Positions 22,760 to 34,522 of a stretch of DNA of 64,000 bases are shown piece after piece (position 1 is the stretch's first letter; the number at the start of each line of letters is the position of its first letter). The position numbers were made by a program, and so were the translations under genes. The notes beneath the pieces were generated by a model. That model did not search any database, was not told where the DNA came from, and worked only from the letters and a program-made list of their open reading frames with translations. Source of the DNA: Aedes albopictus (Eukaryota > Arthropoda > Insecta > Diptera > Culicidae); assembly GCF_035046485.1 (NCBI RefSeq), contig NC_085136.1, positions 222,088,853 through 222,152,852 of the forward strand. Direction: 5' to 3'.

Positions 22760-23342
22760 CCAATTTTTGAATCGCAGGTGGCACTCCTCTGGTAGATATA
22801 AACGAAATCATGTCCTTTCAAAAAATTATTCAATATTTAACCCTGCGGACGGAGAACAGAGGGACATTCTTGTTTTGGGAAATTTTTATGAGCTTCAGAA
22901 TCATACACTGCATCTGAAGAACGAAAAACACAAGAACGCTGACGTCAATGAATAGTTGTCGCACGTTGAGCAACCGAAATCAAACTCCAAGAGTTTTATA
23001 CTATCGGCCGATGCGATTCAGCATTTGAATAAGCTGAACTAACAATAAGTTCCATAGTTATAAACATAAAAATAATTTCAGTACCTGTAGAATAAAAAAT
23101 AGTATAAAAATAGAAAAATAAAATAAAAATACATATAGTGGAAAAAGAAGCCGTCATATCCCCTTTGAACTTACATATACACGATAACATCACTATTCAA
23201 CGAACTGCAAGATGTGAAACGGTAACTGCGAGCCGTGTTTGCTATAATCACTACGGGCATCTGGCGAAAACCGATGAACATCCAGTGAATTTTTGATTTT
23301 GAAAACACCGTGAATGAGTCCATTTGAAATGAAGAGTCATTA
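22760..23342. other. No recognised content
   Basis: AT-rich DNA between two MITEs. Its ORFs are short and lack motifs. Confidence 0.4.
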
Positions 23343-23465
23343 TTAACCCGGTAGCGGTCGCGTCGTGTACTGAGTACACGCACCATGAAAAAAGCTCGCT
23401 TGCGATACACAGCGTGTGCGCGGTGTCGCTGATGGTGGCCGAAGACGCGACTGCTTGAGGGTTAA
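23343..23465. mobile_element. TTAA-flanked MITE, GC-richer
   Basis: TTAACCCGGTAGCGGTCGCG on the left mirrors CGCGACTGCTTGAGGGTTAA on the right. The interior includes GTGTACTGAGTACAC. At 123 bp it resembles other short TTAA elements in the window (51930-52053). Confidence 0.75.
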
Positions 23466-23914
23466 GGTTTTAAAATTACTATCTTCACCCGTTTCTCGAA
23501 AGTTTGAAGAAACTTTTGATTTAGCTTGCACTTGAGGTTGTGCATAATTTACAAACTTATTGATACAAACGATACTTCAATATTGTATACACGAACTCCT
23601 CTTTTGTATACACATGCATTAATATGGCTAAAATATAAACGACTCATAAGAAAGTGATCATTTGTCATAAATAATTCCAAAAGTCCCAGTGAAGAAACAG
23701 GGGTGTAAGCAGTAATAAACAAAAGTTCCATAAACAAATAGAAAAGTGAATAAATAAATCAAAAGTTTCCATAAATAATTGATTTTTGAGCAATTACAAA
23801 CGTCAAAAATGCAATGAATAATTCAACTGTTGCAATAAAAAAAAGCCAATTTTCCCACCAAAAAACTTCGAATTTTCCATAAATAAATCCGATTTTTCCA
23901 TAATAAATTAGAAA
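23466..23914. other. Low-complexity AT-rich DNA with TTCCATAAATAA words
   Basis: TTCCATAAA(T/C)AA and TTTTTCCATAAT words recur at about 23728, 23768, 23877 and 23896 without strict period. No gene is seen. It directly abuts the 3' end of copy A. Confidence 0.5.
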
Positions 23915-23929
23915 ATCTATATATATATA

Positions 23930-24046
23930 AAAGTCAATGTATGTATGTTTGTATGTTAATTTGTATGTTAATTTGTATGTAAATTTGTATGTTAATTTGT
24001 ATGTTAATTTGTATGTTTGTATGTATGTATGTATGTATGTTCCAGC
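23930..24046. repeat. TGTA microsatellite of copy A
   Basis: TGTATGTATGTT and repeated TTAATTTGTATG units precede the array. A matching TACA block lies at 44768-44875 in copy B. Confidence 0.9.
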
Positions 24047-24129
24047 ATAACTCTGGAGTGCCTCAACCAATTTCAACCAAATTTGGTATACACATTTGTT
24101 AGGTTAAGGAGGTGGTTATAAGGGTATTG

Positions 24130-27100
24130 GAATTCAAGATGGCGGCTCGGGTTCCAAGATGGCGGACTATAATCCAAGATGGCGGCCATGGAATCGTGGT
24201 TTGAGCTATTATACCATGCAATATGGGTATCTATCGATCGGGCTTGATGAGTAGAATTCAAAAATGAAAATCCGGCGCCATTTTGAAATCCAATATGGCG
24301 GACTATAAATCCAACATGGCGGTTTGAAATCCAAGATGGCGGTCATGTAATTGTGGTTTGTGCTATGATACCATGCAATATGGGTATCTATCAATCGGGC
24401 TTGACGAGTAGAAGTCAAAAATAGATATTTGACGCCATTTTGGAATCCAAGATGGCGGACCATAATCCAAGATGGCGGCCATGGAATGGTGGTTTGAGCT
24501 ATGATACCATGCAATATGGGTATCTATCGATCGGGCTTGATGAGTAGAAGTCAAAAATAGATATTTGACGCCATTTTGGAATCCAAGATGGCGTACTATA
24601 ATCCAAGATGGCGGCCATGGAATGGTGGTTTGAGCTATTATACCATGCAATATGGGTATCTATCAATCGTGCTTGACGAGTAGAAGTCAAAAATAGATAT
24701 TTGACGCCATTTTGGAATCCAAGATGGCGGACCATAATCCAAGATGGCGGCCATGGAATGGTGGTTTGAGCTATGATACCATGCAATATGGGTATCTATC
24801 GATCGGGCTTGACGAGTAGAAGTCAAAAATAGATATTTGACGCCATTTTGGAATCCAAGATGGTGGACCATAATCCAAGATGGCGGCCATGGAATGGTGG
24901 TTTAAGTTATGATACCATGCAATATGGGTATCTATCAATCGGGCTTGACGAGTAGAAGTCAAAAATAGATATTTGACGCCATTTTGGAATCCAAGATGGT
25001 GGACCATAATCCAAGATGGCGGCCATGGAATCGTGGTTTGGGCTATGATACCATGCAATATGGGTATCTATCGATCGGGCTTGATGAGTAGAAGTCAAAA
25101 ATAGATATTTGACGCCATTTTGGAATCCAAGATGGCGGACCATAATCCAAGATGGCGGCCATGGAATGGTGGTTTGAGCTATGATACCATGCAATATGGG
25201 TGTCTATCGATCGGGCTTGACGAGTAGAAGTCAAAAATACATATTTGACGCCATTTTGGAATCCAAGATGGTGGACCATAATCCAAGATGGCGGCCATGG
25301 AATCGTGGTTTGGGCTATGATACCATGCAATATGGGTATCTATCGATCGGGCTTGATGAGTAGAAGTCAAAAATAGATATTTGACGCCATTTTGGAATCC
25401 AAGATGGCGGACCATAATCCAAGATGGCGGCCATGGAATGGTGGTTTGAGCTATGATACCATGCAATATGGGTATCTATCAATCGGGCTTGACGAGTAGA
25501 AGTCAAAAATAGATATTTGACGCCATTTTGGAATCCAAGATGGCGGACCATAATCCAAGATGGCGGCCATGGAATGGTGGTTTGAGCTATTCAACCATGC
25601 AATATGGGTATCTATCGATCGGGCTTGACGAGTAGAAGTCAAAAATGAATATCCGACGCCATTTTGAAATCTAACATGGTGGACTATAAATCCAACATGG
25701 CGGACCATATTCCAAGATAGCGGCCATGGAATGGTGGTTTGAGCTATTCAACCATGCAATATGGGTATCTATCAATCGGGCTTGACGAGTAGAAATGGCA
25801 AACAGATATTTGACGACATTTTTGAATTCAAGATGGCGGACCATAATCCAAGATGGCGGCCATGGAATGGTGGTTTGAGCTATGATGCCATGCAATATGG
25901 GTATCTATCGATCGGGCTTGATGAGTAGAAGTCAAAATGGATATTCGACGCCATTTTGGAATCCAAGATGGCGGACTATAATCCAAGATGGCGGCCATGG
26001 AATGTTGGTTTAAGTTATGATACCGTGCAATATGGGTATCTATCGGTCGGGCTTGATGAGTAGAAGTCAAAAAAAGATATTTGACGCCATTTTGGAATCC
26101 AAGATGGTGGACCATAATCCAAGATGGCGGCCATGGAATCGTGGTTTGAGCTATGATACCATGCAATATGGGTATCTATCGATCGGGCTTGATGAGTAGA
26201 AGTCAAAAATAGATATTTGACGCCATTTTGGAATCCAAGATGTCGGCCATGGAATGGTGGTTTGAGCTATGATACCATGCAATATGAGTATCTATCGATC
26301 GGGCTTGATGAGTAGAAGTCAAAATGGATATTTGACGCCATTTTGGAATCCAAGATGGCGGACTATAATCCAAGATGGCAGCCATGGAATGGTGGTTTAA
26401 GTTATGATACCGTGCAATATGGGTATCTATCAATCGGGATTGACGAGTGAAAGTCAAAAATAGATATTTGACGCCATTTTGGAATCCAAGATAGTGGACC
26501 AAAATCCAAGATGGCGGCCATGGAATCGTGGTATGAGCTATTATACCATGAAATATGGGTATCTATCAATCGTGCGTGACGAGTAGAAGTCAAAAATAGA
26601 TATTTGACGCTATTTTGGAATCCAAGATGGCGGACCATAATCTAAGATGGCGGCCATGGAATCGTGGTTTGAGCTATTATACCATGCAATATGGGTATCT
26701 ATCAATCGGGCTTGACGAGTAGAAGTCAAAAATAGATATTTGACGCCATTTTGGAATCCAAGATGGCGGACCATAATCCAAGATGGCGGTCATGGAATGG
26801 TGGTTTGAGCTATTATACCATGCAATATGGGTATCTATCTATCGGGCTTGATGAATAGAAGTCAAAAAAAGATATTTGACGCCATTTTGGAATCCAAGAT
26901 GGCGGACTATAATCCAAGATGGCGGCCATGGAATGGTGATTTGAGCTATGTTACCATGCAATATGGGTATCTATCGATCGGGCTTGACGAGTAGAAGTCA
27001 AAATGGATATTTGATGCCATTTTGGAATCCAAGATGGTGGACCATAATCCAAGATGGTGGCCATGGAATGGTGGTTTGAGCTATGATACCTTGCAATATG

Positions 27101-28205
27101 GGTATCAATCAATCGGGCTTGACGAGTGAAAGTCAAAAATAGATATTTGACGCCATTTTGGAATCCAAGATAGTGGACCAAAATCCAAGATGGCGGCCAT
27201 GGAATCGTGGTATGAGCTATTATACCATGAAATATGGGTATCTATCAATCGTGCGTGACGAGTAGAAGTCAAAAATAGATATTTGACGCTATTTTGGAAT
27301 CCAAGATGGCGGACCATAATCCAAGATGGCGGCCATGGAATCGTGGTTTGAGCTATTATACCATGCAATATGGGTATCTATCAATCGGGCTTGACGAGTA
27401 GAAGTCAAAAATAGATATTTGACGCCATTTTGGAATCCAAGATGGCGGACCATAATCCAAGATGGTGGCCATGGAATGGTGGTTTGAGCAATTCAACCAT
27501 GCAATATGGGTATCTATCGATCGGGCTTGATGAGTAGAAATCAAAAAAAGATATTTGACGCCATTTTGGAATCCAAGATGGCGGACCATAATCCAAGATG
27601 GCGGCCATGGAATGGTGATTTGAGCTATGTTACCATGCAATATGGGTATCTATCAATCGGGCTTGACGAGTAGAAGTCAAAATGGATATTTGACGTCATT
27701 TTGGAATCCAAGATGGCGGACCATAATCCAAAATGGCGACCATGAAATGGTGGTTTGAACTATTATACCATGTAATATGGGTATCTATCAATCGGGCTTG
27801 ACGAGTAGAAGTCAAAAATAGATATTTGACGCCATTTTGGAATCCAAGATGGCGAACCATAATCTAAGATGGCGGACATGGAATGGTGGTTTGAGCTATG
27901 ATGCCATGCAATATGGGTATCCATCGATCGGGCTTGATGAGTAGAAGTCAAAAATAGACATTTGATGCCATTTTGGAATCCAAGATGGTGGACCATAATC
28001 CAAGATGGCGGCCATGGAATGGTGGTTTGAGCTATTATACCATGCAATATGGGTATCTATCGATCGGGCTTGACGAGTAGAAGTCAAAAATGAATATCCG
28101 ACGCCATTTTGAAATCCAATATGGCGGACTATAATTCCAACATGGCGGACCATCATCCAAGATGGCGGCCATGGAATGGTAGCTTGAGCTATGAAACCAT
28201 GCAAT
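24130..28205 (-). repeat. 136/157-bp satellite array, copy A (main block)
   Basis: Roughly 30 units. The spacing of CCATGCAATATGGGTAT is 136 bp in most units (for example 24371 to 24507 to 24643) and 157 bp where an extra 21-bp GGACTATAAATCCAACATGG-type segment is present. Each unit holds two CAAGATGGCGG words and one ACGCCATTTTGG. Because 136 is 3n+1, overlapping ORFs of about 95 codons recur every 136 bp; they are not genes. The array resumes at 29363-29680 after the hAT-type insert. Confidence 0.95.
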
Positions 28206-28213
28206 ATGGGTAT

Positions 28214-29354
28214 TAGAGTGGGTCATCGTTTATATGGAAAAGTGAAAAATTCAATGGTATCCCACCAGATCAAAGCTTTTTTGATACCATTTCAGGACCC
28301 AAATAAGTGTGCAAAATTTGGGCACGATCGGTTATGTCTACGTTTTGCGCATTGCGATTGAAGTTTGTATGGGGTTTTACATGGGAAAACACACTTTTTT
28401 GCATTTCTCTCATAACAAGCTCGAATTTTTCTAAATCCGTGTAACAGTTAAAGTGAAAACATAGCCTAGGGTGTCCTGAACAACTTTGTCGAAGACCGCG
28501 AAGTGATCTGACGCTTATGAAAAAAATTATAGCGTTGGCATTGCTTGGTGAAACATCATGATTTTGTTGCTATTGTTATTCATTTACATGTTAAAACATA
28601 AACACATGCATGCGGTTCGTTGGTAATAACTATTTTCACAAGCATCGGATCGCTCTGCGGTCTTGAACAAAGTTCTTCAGAACATCCTAGGCAGCGCTGT
28701 TATTGGTCGTGAGCTTCCCATGACGGTGAACAAGTAGGCCCTTTCATCGTCACAAGAAAAAACGAGCATTCGCACACTTCGTCATGTCATTTTGCAATGA
28801 TCAAGCGTCATGACGGAAACTTTCATATTATTTTGAAATTGAATTTTTCACCTGGTCCAAGCAAATTTAGGCTAGCCGTTGTATTTAACAGATAGAGAGG
28901 ACATACATTCATGCTTTGAAGGATTTAAACAATGACAAAATCCATGAATGTTGTAGTAATTGCCTTGTTTACAACCATGTCACGCTCCGTCATGACCGAA
29001 AAATGAGCGAATATTGTTAGACTCTCTTGGTCACTGTCTCCCGATTCGATGACATTGAGAGAGGCACTTCTGTAAAATTCACGTGACGACCCGTGTTGAC
29101 GCTGACGCTTTCCAAGCCTGATCCTAGGCTATAAATTTACAGTATCGGTTAAAAAGTTTCAGACAAAGTTTTTCAACTTATGGCTAAAATGCAAAAAAGT
29201 ATGTTTTCTCATACAAAATCCCATACAAATATCAATTGCAATGCGCAAAGTGTAGACGCAACCGATCGTGCTCAAATTTTGCACAGATACTCAGGACCCG
29301 AAACGGAACCAAAAAAGCTTTGATCTGAGAAAACGCTTCCGATGACCCACACTA
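28214..29354. mobile_element. Non-autonomous hAT-type element inserted in the satellite
   Basis: This 1141-bp insert starts TAGAGTGGGTCATCG and ends CGATGACCCACACTA. It is flanked by 8-bp ATGGGTAT copies at 28206-28213 and 29355-29362, which are part of the satellite unit. The arms stay complementary for roughly 200-300 bp (AATTTTGC.CA..., GCGCATTGCGATTG, CTAGG.TGTTCTGAA with CGGTCTT..CGA). It has no ORF over 60 codons. An 8-bp duplication with TAG.GTG ends fits hAT or P superfamilies. Confidence 0.9.
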
Positions 29355-29362
29355 ATGGGTAT

Positions 29363-29680
29363 CTATCAATCGGACTTGACGAGTAGAAGTCAAAAATAGA
29401 TAGTTGACTCAATTTTGAAATACAAGATGGTGGGATATAAATCCAAGATGGCGGACCATAATCCAATATGGAGGTTATGGAATGGTGGTATGATTTATGA
29501 AAACATGCAATACAGGTATCTATCGATCGGGCTTGACGAGTAGAAATCGAAAATAGATATTTGACGCCATTTTGAAATCCAAGATGGCGGACCATAATCT
29601 AAGATGGCGGCCATGGAATTATGGTTTGTGCTATGATACCATGCAATGTGGATGTCAATCGGTCGGGCTTGATGAATGTA
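29363..29680 (-). repeat. Satellite array copy A, distal part
   Basis: About two diverged 136-bp units between the hAT-type insert and the unique region of copy A. These units differ more from the consensus than the inner ones (CAAGATGGTGGGATATAAAT, CAATATGGAGG), as expected at array edges. Confidence 0.85.
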
Positions 29681-29683
29681 TGT

Positions 29684-29968
29684 CTAAAATCGATATCGAA
29701 CGCTATTTTGAAGTTCAAGATAGCGAACTGTAAAACATTCGTTTACTATAAAATATTTAACTTCTAGCAATTTTTTGCGTTGCAACTGTATGGAGGACTG
29801 AGGACCACCGGCGGCAGAAAGCCGCCGATGTTCCGATAGTCCGATGCGCCGTGTTTGCGTCGATTCACTTGTAGGCGAACAGCACATCCAAGCATTTGCC
29901 CGGTAGAATGCGAACAGAGGTGTTATCCCTTTTTTAAGTCCGACGAGCGTAAGCGAGTCGGACAGCAT
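29684..29968 (-). other. ORF conserved between copies A and B (94 codons)
   Basis: Starts MLSDSLTLVGLKKGITP and encodes FAFYRANAWMCCSP. Copy B carries a nearly identical plus-strand ORF from 39859. It overlaps two strong hairpins (GTCCGAC...GTCGGAC and the CCGGCGGC...GCCGCCG stem), so the DNA may be conserved for structure, not protein. No family is recognised. Confidence 0.3.
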
Positions 29969-30611
29969 ACGCTTACACGTTGTAACGCAAACATATTTTT
30001 ACTGATTGAGATTTAAAACCACGGCTCCGCAATTCGATTGGTCATAGATCACGCTATGACCACATTTATCTATGGAACCTGAGATCTACATGAACCTTTA
30101 ACACTTTCTCAAAGTGCCGTTAAAAAATGGTGAAAGCACTGGATTTAGCTTTAATTTATTTTGACAGAGAAAAACATGAAGAATCATCATTTACATTCAA
30201 ATATATGAAACTAATAAACCTAGCAAATGCCATGTGACAAAGATGAGAAACCAAAATAAACTTTAAGTTATGGAATAGAACTTGACTTACCTCTCTTCAG
30301 CTACTGTTTTTATTGGAATGGCTTTTTTGTTTTTTTTTCCATAAATTTGTAGATTGTGTGGAAAACACAATGGCACTCTATGCCGTAGAAACGTATCAGT
30401 AGATTTAATGTTTAGTATACTAAGTATGCTTCGGAATTCTGGATTTTAGGCAGTATTTTAATATGGCTTTTATGTCACCTGGAATCTCTTTATTTTCAGC
30501 ATGATCTTGCGAAACAGCGGCATGTTTACCCATTCGGCTATATGGGACTTCTCATTTGCTCCAGTCCCCCTCAATAAATAAACCCGAGCAAAGCCGGGAA
30601 ATTCAGCTAGT

Positions 30612-31050
30612 TCACAATAAAAAACCAGATTAATCCACCTAGTGGTGATAGTGCCTTTCTCGTCGATTATGTACACAAGATTTTTCCGTCGATGTAAGCC
30701 GAAGTGTTCCTGAATTCTGAGAATACTCTAGAACGACACAAATTTCATTTTCTTCTTTTGTCACAGTGCTCGTTGATTCGTCAATTGGGAGGTGATAAAC
30801 AATAAAAGTGATTAATGAAAAAATACCCATACAATAAATCGCTTAACTCATTAGATTTTTAAAGAAATGTTCTGGAGATCTCTTATTTCACCTTAAAATT
30901 TATAAATTTCTTATTTTCTTGATTTATTTGTTCCCTTCCTCAAAATGTTGAATTCCGACCAAAATTGTCCTTGGAGAAGAGGGGGATTGACATAGGAGAA
31001 AATCGAAATATGTGTCAACCTTATTCAGAAAATCAAGAACTTTTCAATGT
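30612..31050. other. Repeat-like DNA with CCACCTAGTGGTGATAGTGC start
   Basis: Immediately beyond copy A, CCAGATTAATCCACCTAGTG then GTGATAGTGCCTTTCTCG resembles a repeat terminus. GTGTACGAGAAAGGCA at 33818-33833 is its likely partner in inverted form, so 30.63-33.84 kb may be one old composite element with nested insertions. No coding content is seen. Confidence 0.35.
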
Positions 31051-31055
31051 GGAGC

Positions 31056-31220
31056 GGACCTGGCGTAATAGTTAAAGTTCGCGACTATCACGCCGAGGAC
31101 CTGGGATCGAATCCCACGCCCAACAAACTCACTAAAAAAGAGTTCTTCCTTCGAAAGGGAAGTAAAGCACGGGTCCCGAGATGAACTAGCCTAGGGCTAA
31201 ATATCTCGGTAATACAGATA
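31056..31220 (+). mobile_element. Feilai-type tRNA-derived SINE
   Basis: The head GGACCTGGCGTAATAGTTAA contains an A-box-like segment, and GGGATCGAATCCC at 31103-31115 is a B box, both parts of an RNA polymerase III promoter. The body continues with GGGAAGTAAAGCACGGGTCC, CGAGATGAACTAGCC and AATACAGATA, matching the Aedes Feilai family as I know it. A 35-bp piece of the same SINE in reverse lies at 31506-31541. Confidence 0.85.
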
Positions 31221-32381
31221 GTAAAATTAAATCCATTGACGATCTTGCGCCAAAAACGACGCACAGGCAAATCCCACCGACTTCAGCATACATTGGTTGA
31301 AGCCGCCACTACAGTTTTTCAGCAGCGGTTGCGTATTTTGGGGTGGTGTTTTGACTAATCGGTTTGATTACGCACTGTTTCCTGTTGTTGGATGTGTGAA
31401 TATTGTGCTTTCAAAGATCGAACATTTGCACGATCGTCGCGAAATCCTTGTAATGCTCAATACCGACGTTATGTTAAACGTACACATATTATTTTATTAT
31501 ATTTATCAACGAGATTTCAGCCCAGGGCTGGTTCATCTCAGAACGTACATATAGGCAGAGCAGGAAAATATCGAATCTCTCAGTTGACTACTTGATCACC
31601 TTCACTAGCACTGGATGCCGATCATTATGAAGACTATTAGACAATTTTTTTCTGCACACTTCAGCCTATATTTAATTAAAATTGGGTATTAGAATTTAAT
31701 TTGACAAAAAAAAAGTGCAAGCAAGTGAAATTTTCCATAATAAAACCCATTTAAATTTCAACCATGTTACAGAGTGCGAGGGCTCAACCAGGTGCATCAA
31801 AGTTGTGCGTATTTTAGATGCAAAAGGGGATTGATGCGATCAAATTCAAATTTTCCCATGCAACGTTGACCCATCCTACTGTATAATTACGCCTCGAGAA
31901 TCCAAAATGGTGTGATTTGACGAGATTCCTATAGTTTTGTGAAGAATTTGTTCTTTTACGCATATAAATTGCTTGCGTCTATTTTGTTTACCTTCGTAAT
32001 TTCAGCGAAGCATCCAATCCTGATTCTGTAATGCTGCCGGTTTTCTGGTCAGACACTATTTTCTTGCTAATCATTTATCTGGTTATCGAGAATTTTTGAT
32101 GTTTCGCATGCAAGCATTGGGAAACTCATTCGCTCACCCGAACGCCGGCGATGCAAAATAGCAAAAAGAACGCCAACAACCCAATACTGAGTGAGAGCAC
32201 GGTGCATCAAGAACGAACGCAACACGAACTGCTCGCCACCGACGCTACCGAAGCGAATCAGGAGAGAAACAAATAGAGTGTGAAATGAATCAGCTTGGAT
32301 TGGTGTATACGAAAAAACGTTCGCTCTCTCCACTATCGAGTGGCATTCGGCTGATTGAATCAGAACGCGCTCACTGATTCA
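31221..32381. other. Unassigned DNA with a 150-bp-repeat fragment
   Basis: Contains one decayed unit of the downstream 150-bp repeat (TTATCTGGTTATCGAGAA and TTTCGCATGC near 32070-32115). ORFs are short. The 32130-32340 part is rich in GAACG/CGTTC words. No gene is recognised. Confidence 0.4.
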
Positions 32382-32546
32382 ATGGACTTATCCACCGATG
32401 AACCGAATTCATCGCGGTCCGAGAATTTTGACACTAGAGCGGGGCCGTTCCAATCAGAATTTGACGATTGTGATTGGGAATGGCCCCGCTCTAGTGTCAA
32501 AATTCTCGGACCGCGATGAATTCGGTTCATCGGTGGATAAGTCCAT
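32382..32546. mobile_element. Nearly perfect palindromic MITE, arms about 75 bp
   Basis: ATGGACTTATCCACCGATGA continues through CGGTCCGAGAATTTTGACAC and AGAGCGGGGCC on the left. The right arm is the complement down to GTCCAT at 32541-32546, with only a short 10-20-bp loop around TTTGACGATTGTG. The near identity of the arms implies young age or strong selection for the hairpin. Confidence 0.9.
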
Positions 32547-32868
32547 TCCCAGTACTGAATGCTTCCACTGAACGCTAAATGAACGTTGCAAAATGAATGC
32601 TCTCACACTCGACTCATTATGCAAACATTCGTTCAATATTGGTTCGTTCGTCTTCGGCACACAGATTCAGTAGCGATTTATTCAGCCGTCGTTACTTGCG
32701 TCACCGGTGCTCGGTGATTAGAACGAATGGGCAGTGAAAGTGGAATGATTTTGCTTGGATGGGGGAGAAGCACATTTGCATCAGATTGTGCGAGGTTGTG
32801 AGTGATACGCAATAAATAAATGATTTTTTTCCCATCCTTGTTCGCATGCATGAACTTGGTACATTTTT
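32547..32868. other. Continuation of unassigned repeat-like DNA
   Basis: CATTC/GAATG-rich sequence resembling the left flank of the palindrome (32.1-32.38 kb), which suggests that the palindrome inserted into an older repeat. No gene is seen. Confidence 0.35.
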
Positions 32869-33500
32869 TAACTTGACACTTCCGGCGATATACCAGGAAT
32901 CGGTTCCGGAGCAATATCGGTTCAAATATGATCTGAAACTGTTTTCCTGCTTACCGTTCATCTGGTTATCGAAAAAGGAGCTATTTGATGTGTCGCATGC
33001 CTGGATTTGGTTCACTTTTTTGATTGGCCTCTCCAGCGGGACTTGCGGAACCGGTTCCGGAACACTACCGGTTCAGATTTGGTCTGAAGCTATTTTTCTG
33101 CTTACCGTTCACCTGTTTATCGAAAAAGCTGCTCTTAGATGTGTCGCATGCATGGGTTTGTTTTACATTTTTAATTGGCCACTTCCGGCAGGACACCAGG
33201 AACCGGTTCCGGAACACAACCGGTTCAGATATAATCTGAAACTATTTTGCTGCTTACCTTTCAACTGGTTATCGTAAAAGCTGCTCTTAGATGTGTCGCA
33301 TGCATGGGTTTGGTTCACTTATATATTTGGCCACTTCCGGCGGGACACCAGGAACCGGTTCCGGAACATTACCGCTTCAGATATGGTCTGAAACAGTTTT
33401 TCTGCTTACCGTTAATCAGGTTATCGAAAATGCCGCGGTTTTTTGGGTCGCATGCATGTGTTTGTAACATTTCCATATCTGGCCCCTTCCTGGGGTACCG
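32869..33500 (+). repeat. 150-bp tandem repeat, about four units
   Basis: ACTTCCGGCGGGACACCAGG recurs near 32878, 33031, 33181 and 33331, a period close to 150 bp. Each unit carries GGAACCGGTTCCGGAACA, TTACCGTTCACCTG, GGTTATCGAAAA and GTCGCATGCATGGGTTTG. Since 150 is 3n, one frame stays open for long stretches (32846-33277, 143 codons); this repeats a peptide and has no domain, so I treat it as non-coding. Confidence 0.85.
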
Positions 33501-33654
33501 GCCCGGAACACCTAAATGGCCATAACTCCGGAACGGCTGGACCGATCCGAACCATTTTTAATAGGAACCAATGGGACCAGATTCCGCGTCGAATGAATCG
33601 TCGGTCATTAAAATCGGTTGAGGTTTACTGCCAAAAAGTGACGTGAGTTTATTT

Positions 33655-33712
33655 TTGTACACACACATACACACACACATACACACACACACATACACAC
33701 ACACAGACATCA
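33655..33712. repeat. (CA)n microsatellite
   Basis: ACACACATACACACACAC-type run of about 55 bp following a GTGAGTTTATTTTTGTAC block, then a CACCTCAATTCATCGAGC segment. It belongs to the 3' part of the repeat family that begins with the 150-bp units. Confidence 0.85.
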
Positions 33713-34520
33713 CCTCAATTCATCGAGCTGAGTTGATTGGTATATATGACTTGACCCTCCGGGCCCTCTATCAAAAAGTCATTTTTGGAGTGAACATATA
33801 GCCTTTCCAGTACACTTAGTGTACGAGAAAGGCAAAAACATCATACAACTTGGTTTAATCAACGTTGAAGAAAAGCTTCTAATATTTTTGTATATAGCTG
33901 ATGATTTTGACGTTGAACAACAGTTGCATAACCAAGGAACAATCATTGAAAACACATGCATTTCTCAATGCTTATACAACGGTCGTTGTTGAACAGATTC
34001 TCCATTTCTGGGCTAACAAGAGTTGAACAAAAGTTTCAGTTCCAGTAAACCAAATATTATTCCACATATGGTTTAATAACAATGGTTTGAGAAACCTTTC
34101 TTAAATTAATAATTGTTTCTTGGGTATACAGGTCTAACATGCTCATATGCTTAGGGTGTCCATTATGCCCCTAATACCCCTACAGCATCGTTTCGTTAAA
34201 ATGCTGTCAGTTAAACAAATGTCAAAATTACTTACGGAAAAAGGTGAAATTTTACTTGAGCGCTCTACTTGGCAACAGGAAACTTAGCTAAACGGTGAAC
34301 CGTTGATTCACATGTGCGTACTCGAGCGACACATTATATTTACTGTTTTTACATTTAAACGCAAACTTTATCGCTACTAGGGTAAAAGTGCCAATGTTCC
34401 ACATAAGTGACAATTACATTATATTTACTAATTAATATGAAATAATAAGGGTGATAACGACTTAGGGTCGCTACACTGGATAACTTCCATGAGCCTGGTC
34501 CTCCAGATGTCAGAACCTTA
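33713..34520. other. Repeat terminus then unassigned AT-rich DNA
   Basis: CCTTTCCAGTACACTTAGTG then TACGAGAAAGGC at 33801-33833 looks like the repeat's end. The remaining 0.7 kb shows only short ORFs. AGGGTAAAAGTGCCAATG at 34379 resembles a MITE tip, but no partner was found. Confidence 0.4.
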
Positions 34521-34522
34521 CT

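Larger units (their letters stand above)
23915..30611 (-). mobile_element. Helentron-associated-like element, copy A
   Basis: Read on the minus strand it begins ACTAGCTGAATTTCCCGGC at 30611. It runs through about 0.95 kb of unique sequence, a long 136-bp tandem array, a conserved GGTTGAGGCACTCCAGAG-type block and a TACA microsatellite, and ends ...TTTTATATATATATAGAT at about 23915. The ACTAGC... start, internal minisatellite, tetranucleotide block and TATATATATAGAT end match what is known of insect Helentron-associated elements (HINE, Lep1, MINE), which need a Helentron's Rep/helicase for movement. No Rep or helicase is present. Copy B is the same element in the opposite orientation. A hAT-type insert lies at 28214-29354. 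Confidence 0.65.

Noticed and set aside
24130..28205. CRISPR-like array
   Set aside because: The units are contiguous 136/157-bp tandem repeats with no unique spacers, and the window is clearly eukaryotic.
31056..31220. tRNA gene
   Set aside because: A and B boxes are present, but the sequence continues into the SINE body and no intact cloverleaf or acceptor stem is formed.
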